A DNA stretch of 64,000 nucleotides from Parus major. Its lineage: Eukaryota > Chordata > Aves > Passeriformes > Paridae. This document shows, piece by piece, positions 35,835-47,700 of the stretch (positions are counted from its first letter, which is position 1; the number at the start of each line of letters is the position of its first letter). Position numbers and translations under genes: made by a program. The stretch is taken from NCBI RefSeq assembly GCF_001522545.3, contig NC_031768.1, positions 85,676,697-85,740,696 on the forward strand, written 5' to 3'. The notes below the pieces were generated by a model that worked only from the letters and a program-made list of their open reading frames with translations, made no database searches and had not been told where the DNA came from.

Positions 35835-38800
35835 TAGGAGGGAAACAGCTTTTCCCTGAAAACATTTTTGTGGCATAGCCAGCTGGGCTACCTGCAGTAC
35901 ACAGGGTGGTGCCAAGTCTGTGCCTCTGTGCTAAGCAGACCAGGAGGCCAGGTTCGCTCACACTTGTAGTCTTAAGTTGCCCCCCACAGAGGAAATACGG
36001 GACTGATGTGCCCAGACAGAAGAGCCATGATGAGCCCTGTGCTGTGTTCTTACCTGTGTGAGGCACTGAGCCCGTTCGCTCCACAGGCTGTGCTTCTGGC
36101 ACCTTTTCAGCTTCATTCTCCGGTTCTGGAACCAAGTCTTCACCTGGGTGGGGAAGGGAAAACGGAAAAAATGTCAGCAAAAGAGAGGGAAGAACAAATG
36201 TTACTAAATTCACAAGCAGGAAGAACCGGAGGGAGAGTGACCAGATGGCAGAGATACACGGGCAGCACCAGATAAAAGCCTTTAAGAATTCCTGGGGGGA
36301 TGTTGCCAAGGGGAGAGGTCTGTCTGGCAGCCTCAGCAGGTGGCTAGTGCAACCGTGTGATGGGGGAGGGGGTGGCTCGGTGTCAAGAGAACAGTGATAG
36401 TTGTGACAAATCGACTCATTCCAATCATGGAGGTGAATGACTGGTGTAAATCAGATCCACCGACACCTCTACAAGCCCCCTGCACTTCAGGCAAACTTCT
36501 ATGACGCAGTTTCTGCATATTTGCAAACAGAGAAGGGACAGACTTGCTCCTTGTACCCAGCAGTTCCCAAATTCAAAGCTCCTTGCTGAGGCGAATTCCA
36601 GGGCCATTTCCCCCCGGGCTGTGTCTGTGCTGTGAAAGCAGCCTTTGCAAGGATGTGGATTGAAGGAAAGAGCAGACTGTCGCACCTGTCTTGCTCCTGA
36701 CAGAACCAGTTCAGTGTGTGCCGTATGTATGCACTTCCAATGCACCTGTAACTTTTTGTAGTCCCAGGACATCCTGCCCATCATGCCCAGCTCTGAGATC
36801 CATATTTCAGGCAGATTTTGGACTTGTAACTGCAAGCTCTTGTGCCCCAGCTCCCTTCTTTTGTGTGCCGCATCATTTCACTGCACACAACCTACCTAGA
36901 GATCACCAGAGACCCTAAAGGGCAGTGATGTGTGAACCTAGCAGCACCCACGGGGAGGAGGGAGCACATGTCAAGCAGCCAGGCAGTGCTGAGTGTGGAG
37001 CACTATTAGATATTGAACAAGACCTGGAGGACACTAGAAAGAGCTGTCAGCATGTCAAAGCCCCTTGACTCAGAGAACAGCCGCATGCCAGGGTTTCTGT
37101 GAAGTTCACAGCACATGTACAAATCTGTGAAGTGCTGTCAAGCCCAGGGTAAAGACTGTGGTGAACAACATATTCATCACTGGGTTTGCAATTCTACTAC
37201 AACTGCTGGCAACAGAACCCTTAACTGACCCTGACTTGTAGAGGCCCAAATGAGGTGCCACTGATCCCTCTAGCTGCAAAAGTGTTTCTGATCTCTGGGC
37301 GTGAATAAGCAGGGAAGCAACTGTTAGCTGGCACCTTTCCCTTTAGTCCCTGCTGGGGACTCATCTTTCCATCCAGGCACTTCCTTAAGTGACCACTCAG
37401 CTGCTGTGAGACCGATACACTGTGGGTCAAAGTCTCTGTGTTCACCTGCTTGTATGTGAGCCCCAGGGCAACAGCCAGCTCCCGGATCTGCTGGGGGCTG
37501 AGGTACTTCTGGCTCTGGAAGCGCTGGTGCAGGGTTTGCAGCTGCTCCTTGGAGAAAGCTGTACGGCTCTTGGTCTTCCTCATCCCCTCCATGCCATATT
37601 CTCTGCCCTTCTGAGACTTAGCTGTAGGCTGTGGGGATGAGGATGACGAATGCGGACTGGTGGCTGAATCTGGTGTGAATTGGTTGAAATTCCCAGAACT
37701 GGATGAAGCTGGGGATACTTCTATAAATAAAAACACAATGAGAAAAAGGTGTAAGAGACAAAATGTTAAGCTGTAAGGATATGAGCATGCTCCCTGTCTG
37801 CTGAAGAGCTCCTTGCCTACCAGACCGGAGCTTCCTTGAAGCAAAGGCTTGTGTGACCTTCCTTTCTTCATGGATCTGTGAGCACAGACAAGCACACTGA
37901 GAGCGAGCAGCTTCCCAGCTCAATCCCCTCTGGGATGCCCGTGGCTTCCTTTTGCCAGGCAGAAAAGTTAGGGCAGGGAGTGGTGCAAGCAAAAGTGTGG
38001 TGCACATCAGCTCACAGTGAGCTCTCCTCCTCCAGAAGGCCTCAGTAATATTTCAGTCTGATTGTGGTGTAAAAAGGCCTTGTCATGACCACAAGTATAG
38101 CTCTGGCTTGCTGGCTGGGCTCCACGAAGCTGCCTGCCCAGCAATACCAAGGCACTGAGTAGTGACAAAACAACCTCTGACCAGGGTGTATGGTGGGGTA
38201 GAGCAGCCAGTGCTCACAGTGAGGGCAGCAGGTGGAGAGCATCAGATATTGGATAATGGCTCAGTCCTGTTTGCCTTTGTCTCCCACCACAGACCATGCT
38301 ACTGCTGGAGGCACTGTAGATGGAAGGACCTATTTGAGAGGGGCTTTTGGTGAGAGAAGAATGAAGGAGAGAAATTTCACATGGAAGAGGAGAGGGAGAG
38401 GAAAGGTGGATGTGTGAAACAGATGAAAGGAGGCAGCAATCCTGTACCAGGGACATATGGGACAAAATTCAAGAGTGCACAGGAAGGCATTCAAGCCCCT
38501 TCTCATTTGTCCTGGTACATGTCTCAAGGGGTCTGTGTTGATGACCTGTTCTGAAGCTGAAATAAAGACCTAAAGGAAAAGCTTCCTGAACAATCTGGGT
38601 TCCTAGTGAAGACAAAACCTGCCAAGATGCAAAGTCATTCAGGCTGCAGGAATAAGAAAATGTGTCACATGCCAGATTACTGGGGTCTGAGAGAGGCTGA
38701 GGCTCCTCAGGCCAGTCTGACTGAAAGGGCTGTGATACCAGTCACTCCTCTTTCCTCTAACTACAATGATGAATCTGCCCATCCCTCCCTCTTCCAGCTA

Positions 38801-41010
38801 CTCCTCTGCACACTGTCCTGTCTGGTCCATCCCCTCTCCTCCTCCCCCATCTCCTCCTACTGGAAGTGCAGTGAATGGGGCAGTGCCATTTCAGTGCACA
38901 CCTTCTGACTACTGCGCCCAACCAATGTCCCTACGTCCTTACCAGTCACCCTGAGAGCTGTGACACTGAGACACCCTCCTCAACATTCAGAACATATGTC
39001 CAGAGCAAACTGATGCTCCCTGGAGGATTCAGCTTCCCACCCATCCTACAAAACCTGTCGTTCTTCTGTCCTAAGTTGAGAGTCTACTAAGCAATCACTC
39101 AAAAGCCTTGGAGCACTGTTGGATCTCAGAAAGGTGGCCACATCTGTGGTAGTGTTCCCCTTGTTACACTTCTTACTGAGGCATGCCTGTCTCTGTGGTG
39201 CCTGCCACTCGAGGCTTGCCTGCTCTGGACCATTTGCTATCCCTAGGAGATGACACCAGCCAAGCAGGGGCTGGGTGAACAGCCAGGGGTGTAGTGGGGC
39301 AGGTTTCTAGCGCTGGGGAACAGGTCAATGAGGATTGCAAAGGGATTCTGTCTACAAGCAGGAAGAAGCTGTCAGCAGAAGTGCAAGGGCCTGCGGTGTT
39401 ATGTGCATGGAGCTAGATTGCAGAGCCTTGAGGAAGCTGAACATCAGTGACCTGGCTGCATGGGAAACTAAAATTTCGTATGGTATCTCAGGAAGCTTAG
39501 CTCCTGCAGGCTGTGCAGTAAAATCCTTATAGGGAGGAAATGAGTATGCTGGGAACATGGGCCTGGAAAACAGGAAAGTCCCCTGTTAGACAGGAACCAC
39601 AGCGAGACAGTGTAGAACTACTGCCAGGTTGCTGCCTGACTGGCCCAAAGCCCTATTAAATGTATCATGTGCAGCTCAAGCTCAGGACAAAAGTGCTCAC
39701 TCTCTCATGAGAAGAGAGAGGAAGCAAGAAACACAAACCACAGCGCAACAGACATGAACATGAAAGCCTGCGACAGACCCACTCTCACAACCCCTTGACA
39801 TCTGTAGGCCTTGACTTCCACAACTGGGCTCTCTCTGAGAGAGGTATGAGGGGAGAGTGTTTGAAGATGGGGTTAAAGTCTGTAAACCAAACCCCACGTG
39901 GGCACAAAGGAGTCCATCTGATGCCCGCTGTTGGGCAGGCAGCATGCAGAGAACCTGAGCCTTTCTCCAAACTACGTGGCAGGCAGACCCAGGCCGAGTA
40001 GCCATAGGCTCTGCTGGAGCCTGTAGCTTTCCACAGCAACTGGCAGATTGAAAGTGGCACCCCAAAACCTGCCTCTCCTCCCACCCATTTACCTCATCAG
40101 AGTGTTGCCCTGCTGACCATAATGTGGGAATGGCTGAAAACCTGCACTTACCAGCTCTTCTATTGCCACTCACTGGAGTGGGAGAGGAATGGCAGGAACA
40201 GAAAATGTCACTGTGGTGAGCACTGGGACTTCTAGGTTTACAAGGGAAAGGCAAAGCAACAAGAGTACAGAAGGAAGAGGGAAGTAGAGGAGAATGGCAA
40301 AATGAAAGAAGCAGTGAGTAACAGTGCTAAAGACGCAGATCTCCCAGCACCCAGTGGTATTCAGAACAGGCCTTGGCTCATGTTGAATAAGCACATAAAA
40401 AGTGCAAGGGGTTTGTAAGGGGATGAGGGATGCCACAAGAAGTATCTCCAGGATCTCGACAGCACATGTGATAGCACTTAACTAAAAGGAGGCCCAGACA
40501 TTCCTGTAGCAAGAACCATGAACTTCCATAGGACCAAGCTGTCACAGTGCCCTTCAGCCTGGAGCACAGACGTGGCAGTGCCTCCACTCTTCCAGGCTCT
40601 TCTGAGGCTTAGGAAACCGCTTGGCAGTCACCCAAGTAAAGCAGCAGGGAAAAGCGGCGTGCCCGGGCGAGGTCACCCCTCCTCCTTGCCTACCACACCG
40701 CAGTTTGCCGATAGGTCACACACTAGGAAACCAAGGCAGGGAAAGGGACAAATCCGCTCCAAGTCACTCAGCCTGCCCTGGGAGCAGAGGTATCTCGAGG
40801 AGCGGCTCCGGGGTTTAGCTGCCAGGCCTTACCTGCGGTGTGCCTCCTGCCCGCCGCCTCCGGAGAGTGGCGGGCCGCGGCGCTCCCCGCGGGCCCCGCC
40901 GCTGTGGGGGCCTGTCCCGCCTGTCCCGCCGCGTTCCAGCAGAGCTCCAGGTAGCCCATGGCACCGCCGGGGTACGCGGGGCACGGCGGCAGCGCCAGCT
41001 GCGCGCACAT
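35267..41010 (-). CDS. NANOG-like homeobox gene, copy 2 (divergent paralog)
   Basis: A second intact NANOG-family gene of 301 aa. Exons on the - strand: 41010-40833, 37720-37446, 36143-36054 and 35629-35267, all GT-AG, with the same phases as copy 1. Exon 2 (275 nt) and exon 3 (90 nt) have exactly the same lengths as in copy 1. The N-terminus is Ala/Gly-rich and then Ser-rich, keeping FTPDSATSPHSS. The homeodomain is residues 108-167 and differs from copy 1 at positions 10, 14, 15, 36, 39, 52 and 56. Position 52 is Arg, giving WFQNRRMK instead of the NANOG-typical WFQNQRMK. Exon 4 keeps a YGAGQN...SEDGG...GKGG...QQT...YHSY block but is otherwise changed and shorter. There are no stops, frameshifts or broken splice sites. 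It is probably a nuclear DNA-binding protein; whether it retains NANOG function is unknown. Confidence 0.92.
35799..35835. repeat. (TA)n(CA)n microsatellite in intron 3 of NANOG copy 2
   Basis: About 26 bp of TA repeats run into CACACACACA within the 424-bp intron between exons 3 and 4. Confidence 0.9.
37721..40832 (-). other. Intron 1 of NANOG copy 2
   Basis: A 3,112-bp intron against 348 bp in copy 1. Donor CAG|GTAAGG and acceptor TTTATAG| are both acceptable, although the acceptor lacks a strong polypyrimidine tract. Nothing coding is supported inside: the open frames (up to 185 codons at 39697-40254, -) have no domain features. No LTR ends were seen, so the size difference is not explained by an obvious insertion. 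Confidence 0.7.
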
Positions 41011-41103
41011 GGCTGCGGACCGCCCGCCCCACGGCAGATGTCACCTTCACCCGGGGGACAGCTCCTCACCGCCGAGCTGAGGCAGCCCCGGGGCGCAGAC
41101 GGG

Positions 41104-41111
41104 CCTTTATA
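41104..41111 (-). promoter_or_regulatory. TATA box, NANOG copy 2
   Basis: On the - strand CTATAAAG lies about 100 bp upstream of the start codon, in a GC-rich context. It predicts transcription start near 41,078 and a 5'UTR of roughly 70 nt. Confidence 0.65.
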
Positions 41112-41167
41112 GCCGGCCATCCCCTGCCCGGCACCGCAATATTCACCGTGGCCCGCTCCTCCGGGCT

Positions 41168-41183
41168 CTTTGTCATGTTAAAG
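41168..41183 (-). promoter_or_regulatory. OCT4/SOX2-like composite element, NANOG copy 2 promoter
   Basis: CTTTGTCATGTTAAAG on the + strand equals CTTTAACATGACAAAG in gene orientation. It shares TTTAACATGACAA with the copy 1 site, in the same orientation, about 160 bp upstream of the start codon. The SOX half is C-T-T-T-G-T rather than C-A-T-T-G-T, still within the SOX consensus. Confidence 0.65.
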
Positions 41184-41189
41184 AGGCCG

Positions 41190-41695
41190 ATCGGTGGGGT
41201 GGGGACGGAGCAGGGGGGAGGGAAAGCAGCACATGGCATCAGGGCTGAAATATGTCCCCTCTGAATTCTTCCCATTCTGCAGGTTCCTCACTCACACCTG
41301 AGCAGGGGCTGAGCCTCAGGACAGCTTCTCCTGCTTGCTTCTTTGGGCTCTGCTGAGTTTGTCCCGGCTCAAAACCCCCTGAGCAAGACATCTGTTCACT
41401 GGGAGAACGCATTCCGGCCAGTCTCCACCACAGGCGGTGGACAGGAGGGAAATCTGGTGCTGAGCTGCTCCCCACCGTGCCGGCCAAACCCACACCCTGC
41501 CCTGCAGTGTCGGGGAGGGTTCTGAGACCTTGACTTTGTGGCTTGTGTCACACTGACAGTCCCCCAAGACCCACAGACACCCCCTACTGACCTGGCAGCG
41601 CTTCCCATACTCTTGGTGCCAATGTCAGACATGGGAAAGGGAGGAAATGGAGAAATGAGGAAGAATTTGAGCTGGGGACCAGAACATACTTAACA

Positions 41696-41729
<34 letters not shown>

Positions 41730-44700
41730 TGAAGAGGAATTTCTTCCATCCAGGCCTTTGAGGGAGCCAGCTGAAAATGTGTTTGGCCCATCTTCAACAA
41801 GACTGTGCCAGAGCAAACTCAGAAACACGGGGCAAGTCGCATCCAATACCACATCTCACTTTGCAGAGCAGGCGCAGAAATCTCGGCTGGCTGGTCTCCA
41901 GGGGGACAACCAGCAGAGACATTTTCACTGTGGAGCTAGAAAATGATCTAGTGAATGTAAGGGCTAACAGATTTGCTTGCCCACTGCCTTTCAGAAGCAC
42001 ATCCTTTTATTTATGTAGCTTTGGCTGTGGCCTTTGCCAGGCTGCTGCAGGTTGATTGGAATAAAGGAGATGAAGAGTTTCCTTTAAGGCAGGGTTAGCT
42101 GATATTTCCTGACATATGGCCTACCCAAGGGGGACAGGCACCTGCAGAGCTGTTCATTAAATAACTAAAGGTGAGTGAGCTACAGAATTTAGGGAAATTT
42201 TATTAGTTTAATTTCAAAAGACATTGAGAGTCTCTCACTAATGTCCATTTCTCAATAGAGAGATAGAAGACTCAGAGTTAATTAAAATATTTCTTCTTAG
42301 AACCAGCCTTGCTTTGGCACCAGGACACATGCATGCCTTCTGTCAGAAGCTCAGAGCTGAAGGTGCTGATCCACAGAAGTGTAAAATTATTTCAACCTTT
42401 CACCCCTCTGTACCTCATTACTTCACTAATGATTGTTGCTGCTTTCATCCCAAGCCTGTGCTTATCCCAAGCATCCCAGTACCTGGCAGGAGGACAGAGT
42501 CACTCACCTGCTTGCTGTGAGTGAAAAGTATCAGCAGGGAGAAGATACAGACAGGTGGGGGAAAAATACAGAAATTGGAAGTGGCATTTAGATCTGTTTA
42601 AAAGGATATAGAACACCACTTCTACCAGGACTTGTGCTGCTGCTCTGTGCCCCGCGGCAGGTCACTAGTCCTGGCTTCCCTGTCTGTAGAGACACTTTCC
42701 CATGAGGTGCAAACTGGAGGGAGCTAGGGATCTGGCTAGAGTCTCTTTAACTTGACACTGAGTTTTATGTTTTCTGTTTGCATGAAACACTTTTTTACTT
42801 TACAAACTGCAGGGATCAATACATTTCTCACAAGAACAGCATGTTTTTATGTTAAATATACTGCAAATCCTTAAAGCAAAAAAAGAGCTTTTGAGCACAT
42901 CTAACTCAATAGAAACCCAAGAACATCCTGAATATGTCAATTATGCTGCAACAGCCTCTACAATTTGCTTTGGTTCATGTCTCCCTTCTGAATCATTCTA
43001 CATTTCAGAGCTGCAGTGCCACAGGAGCTGAGATCACTGTCCCTCACATCTGCCCTCAAGCCTTAGCTAATTAAGCACCAGTTACATGAGTTGTACAGAA
43101 CTTGGCACCCCACTGGGCAGCCCCAGTGCCACCAGTCAAGGAGAATGTTGTGCTCTCCTTCTTACTCATGCCTGGCCTCTTACCATATACTGGTGTTCAA
43201 ATTTTCATGGCCTCAGGTGCAGTTAGGATGTGAAACCAAGGTAGCAGACCTGGGAGGTATCAGCATCTCTTTTAGGATATTGTTGAACCTGAAGACCTAG
43301 GAGAAAACAGAGTGTGGGTGCTGGTGTGGGTGGCAGTGGGTGTCTGTGCCGGGAATTTCACTGGCTGAGCACCTCACACATGATCTCATTGATTTCAGCT
43401 GCTTTCTGAAGGTGTCTGGGATCTTTCCTACAAAGTGCCCAGAGGCCATAATAAACCAGGGTAGTCACTTGCACTACAAAGTCCCTCTGGGCAGCAGCTG
43501 GGGAGGAGGGTGGTGTCACCCCTGGCTGGACCAGTGAGTGGGCAGCAGGGAGGGAGTCACCTCCCTGGGGGCAGGAGGGGGACAGAGGGGCAGAGGGAAC
43601 CTCGGGACTCGCTCCCTGTGGTTTCAGAGCAGCACCTCTGAGGCAGCAGCTTATGTCTCCCACAAAACACACGGCACAGATGTGGCTTGGCATCAAACCA
43701 AGGGTTTGGTGCTGTTTTGTTCCAGACCGGCCCCAAATACTCCCTGTTATCTGACAATGCTGAATATGGTTTTGGTTAATTATTCAGAGATTGTTAATGC
43801 AGTTGTTTTAAGAAAAAGTCTTTGATAGTACTGTTTTATAATATTTCTCCTTTTTTTTGAAGCCTCAAACTAATGACCTGCTTTGTTTAAACAATTGTAA
43901 GGTTGTTGTGATCACTGTTGATACAAATGGCTTAATCAAAAGACATTTTAAGAGAAAAAAAAACTGGAAAACTAATGCAGTTTGAAGGATTAAAGAAGCA
44001 AAGTAGCTAAACCATTGCAACATTACCACTCTGTTCCCCTTTTAACTATGTTCAGCATGTAAATTCTTAAATTGTAACTTGAATTTGTTCAAAAGTATGG
44101 TGCTCTCTTAAAGCACCATGCTTTTCTCAGAAGACTTTTATTTTGGTGACTTCTGATTTTCGACATTTTTTTCTTTGCTTTCTGTGGGACTGTTCTGTAA
44201 TCTCCTTACATCCATGTGCTTGCCTGGTGTCACAATGACCTCAAACTCCTTGTAAATATGTTTAACGAGTCTGCACAAGAAAAGGGTTTTTTTCCCTGCT
44301 AACACACATGGCTTTGCTGAACTGACAGGAAGCAGGGGAAAGGAGAATTTATTCTGAAAAACCATAACTGTGCTGCTACTTTTGGGGTGTTTTAGGTGTG
44401 TCATACTGGCCTGAAAAATTCTGAAAGGGGCAAAATAACTTCTCATTGAGGGAATATAGCCAAACTTCGTTTGGGTGATCATAAAAAGAAAAAACAAAGA
44501 AAAGATTCCTCTGCTCTTTTTCCACCGTTCTCAGCCTAAGGCCGGTCAGAACTGGTACTTTGTTGTACATAGCAGCCATCCAGAGCCACAAAAAAAGTAA
44601 GTTAAGACCCCTCAGGGCAGAACGTTGTAAGGGGATCTATGGTAACACCTAAAAATACCGGGGGAGGGTCTAGAAAGCCTGCAAACCTTAAATAACATTC

Positions 44701-47700
44701 ATAAGTATTTCCTAGCTGCCTTCAATTTTTCCTTCTGTAAATGTAATTTAGGACACAACTTCACATGTTAAGTGGTTTTGGTTCATGCAGGAAGGGAACA
44801 GAGGGCCCCTTCTCTTAAATTACTCAGAGTAATAAAAGCCCAACTTATTTTACTGTGCAAAATTTTTCAGCAAAATCAGTGAAAGGTAAAAATTAAAATT
44901 GGTGTCACACCCATACATATACATATATATACATACATATACATTTAAATCCTCCTCCTCTCTCCCCTCCTCTTTATTTTTTTCTTTTTATCTGTGTAGT
45001 GAAAAAAAAAATCTAAGAGTCAAGAAAAGAATGGGCAATGGGCTTAGCTTCCAACAAAGCAGTTTAGGACAAGCTGTTGATCATTATTGTGAGATGGATT
45101 TTTCTGCTCATACACCCTTCCTGGAGTTCTTCACACAGTCAGGCCCTCAAAGAGAATTATAGTTTGACACTTAAGCCAAGAGGAAGATGGAACTGGAAAA
45201 AATGATCTGTCAGTGTTGCCAGAAGTCCCACAGTCTCCTGGGTCTCCCTTGTAGGATTTTACTTCCAATTCTTCCAAAAAAAGGTGTGATCAGTGTAGGC
45301 AGAATAGAAGGCCTGGACAATGTTACCACATCTAGACTTTTAGTCTCATTGCAACACCTCTTGGAATGTAGTAGACTCTTCTGCTTTCACATATCCTTCA
45401 CAAAGCCCAGTCTAGCTTCTGTCTCTTGTCTTCAGGTTTAAAAGGCACCTGTGGTTACTAGCCAAAGCAAGTTCTCTGGCTGTATGGCTACAAGTTATGG
45501 CAAATACAGCTAATTCTTGTCCAGCCTGATGCTGCTGTGCATTTCCCACTTCCCAGTGTCTGTCCATGCCATGCACGTTCCGCCAACTGAAAGAGATGTG
45601 AGAGTCCAGCATCAGAAATGGAAGGTGGAGTTTTCTTTTTTGATCTATTTTAGTTTTCACTTTGAAGAAATAAGTTTGCATATAAAATTACAGCAAGGCT
45701 ACACCCTAGATCGACCATGTCTAAGTCCCCTGCAATAACAGATCCTTAACTGCTGTTAATGTCATCTGTGGTATATTTTCTCCCAGAAAGGAGGGGAGGC
45801 TTTTTCTAATGCTTACTTCTATTTTAGTACTTGAACTGTTACCCCTTCTCTTTAACAAAAGCTACAAGGATTTTTTATGGTGGTTGGTGCCACAGCACCA
45901 AGCTGTCTGAAGTCTTGAAATCTCAAATAATGTTTAACCATTTTGCGTCATGCATAGCGTTTTAATCTAAATGTGCATATGGAGAAAACACTCCCTCACC
46001 ACTGGAAAACTCATCTGGTCCTACAGAGATGTCGTCCCTGTGTGACATTCCCCAAACTTGCTCCTAGGCAAATTTTCCAAAGAATTCCCACTTAAGTCTA
46101 ATTTAGAAAACTGCAGGTCCCCATGGCTCCTCTGCCAGTTCAGTTGTCAATACCTGGGAGCACTTTGATATTAAGTTTTGACCATGATATTTGAATTGGA
46201 TTAGGCTCAAGATGTGTTTTCCATGCTCATTCCATGGTTTTCACTCATTTTGCTCTACGACCAGTGGCTCAGTGCACAGTCTCATAAAGGGATGGTGAAA
46301 GGGTCTTCAGTATCTTGTGAGGATGTGGCAGAGAAGTAGAGGGTGATCTGGTAGGGAAAGCTGCCCACAGAACAAGGCATAAAGAAACTGTTGGGACACC
46401 TCTGCAAGGGTGTAAGTTACAGAGAGAGCAGGGGATGGATTTTGGCAAGGGGGAAGAAAGTTAGAGGTTTCTCAATTGCCTTAAATGCAGACAAAGGCTG
46501 CCTTAAGGGGGTTATAGGCCTTGGAATATCAAACCTTGGAAGATTCCTTGACATATCTAAGGCTGGAAGAAGAATGTAGTCCTTTTCCAGTCACCGGCTC
46601 TGGTATCTGGGATTCCAGCAGCCCAAATGTGCCAGGAATTAAGTCTCCCCAGACAGAGATAACATAGCAGAGCTCTGATCAAGGGACAGATATCAAAGGA
46701 GCAAATCTTTCAGCCCCGGGGATGAATCATCAGAGCAGTTTATTCCAACCTTTTCTCCTCCTTTCAAGTATCAGGTTCAATTGCAGCAACGGCAGCACAA
46801 AAGGCTTCATCATTCTAGGTGCTGAAAAGGCAGGGAAAACACAACCAGGAGGAATGGAATTCACAGGTGATACAAGGCTGGGAGGGTGTTGCAAATACCA
46901 CAGAGAACAAAGAAGTGATGCAAAAGGAACCTATCTTGCTTGGGCAGGGAGGAAGAAGAAAAAATGGGGGCCGGTCATGCACCTGAGGAGAAAGGATCCC
47001 AAAGGTTAAGTATTGAAAGGGAGATGTCTAGAAAGCACAGCATGGGAGGAAATAAAAACAACAACAAAAAAAAGGTAGGCAAAATAAATATACGTTTGCC
47101 AGCTGAGGTATACCAAATTCAAACAACAGGAATATTATTTTGCAGACATTCAATCACTTGACAAAAATCCTAATAATCTTATTTTCTTGAATGGGCAGAC
47201 TGAGGTTGCATTGGTCTGAGGAAAGGGCCTGTAATTGTACAGCACTGGGTACTCCTTGGCTAAGCAGAAACAGCTTGTCAGTGCAGAAAACCTGTGCTTA
47301 AAGCTAAAGGGCACTACTAGTACTGCCCACAGCTATGGTGAGATTACACAAAGAAGGTCACATTCTGTTTTGTATGCCCTGCAAAATGTGGGGAGGAGGA
47401 GGAAATAAGCCGCAGGGAAGAGCAGCAGGCACGGGAGTGTTATAAACCAGCTTCTCTCTGCCAAGCAAGTATCAAACCAGAACTGCAGCATCTCAGCCGC
47501 TCTGCTCCTCAGCAATCTGTGAATCTAATCTCTGTTTACACACAGGGGGAGATCTGCCTTGTCTGAAGGCATTCCCACTGCCTGTTCCACTCAAGTTGCC
47601 CTACCTCCTACTAAGCAGGTGAGGACAGGTGGAAAGAGCTGAACTGGAAGGCAAAATTCTGGGAACTCTGATGAAAGTAGATGAGGTTGTGTGTCACTTC

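Noticed and set aside
35390..35878. 162-codon + strand frame over exon 4 of NANOG copy 2
   Set aside because: It is the reverse-strand shadow of a real exon and runs into the TA/CA microsatellite.
40518..41264. 248-codon + strand open frame across exon 1 of NANOG copy 2
   Set aside because: It is antisense to a CpG-rich coding exon and promoter and has no domain, so it is compositional.
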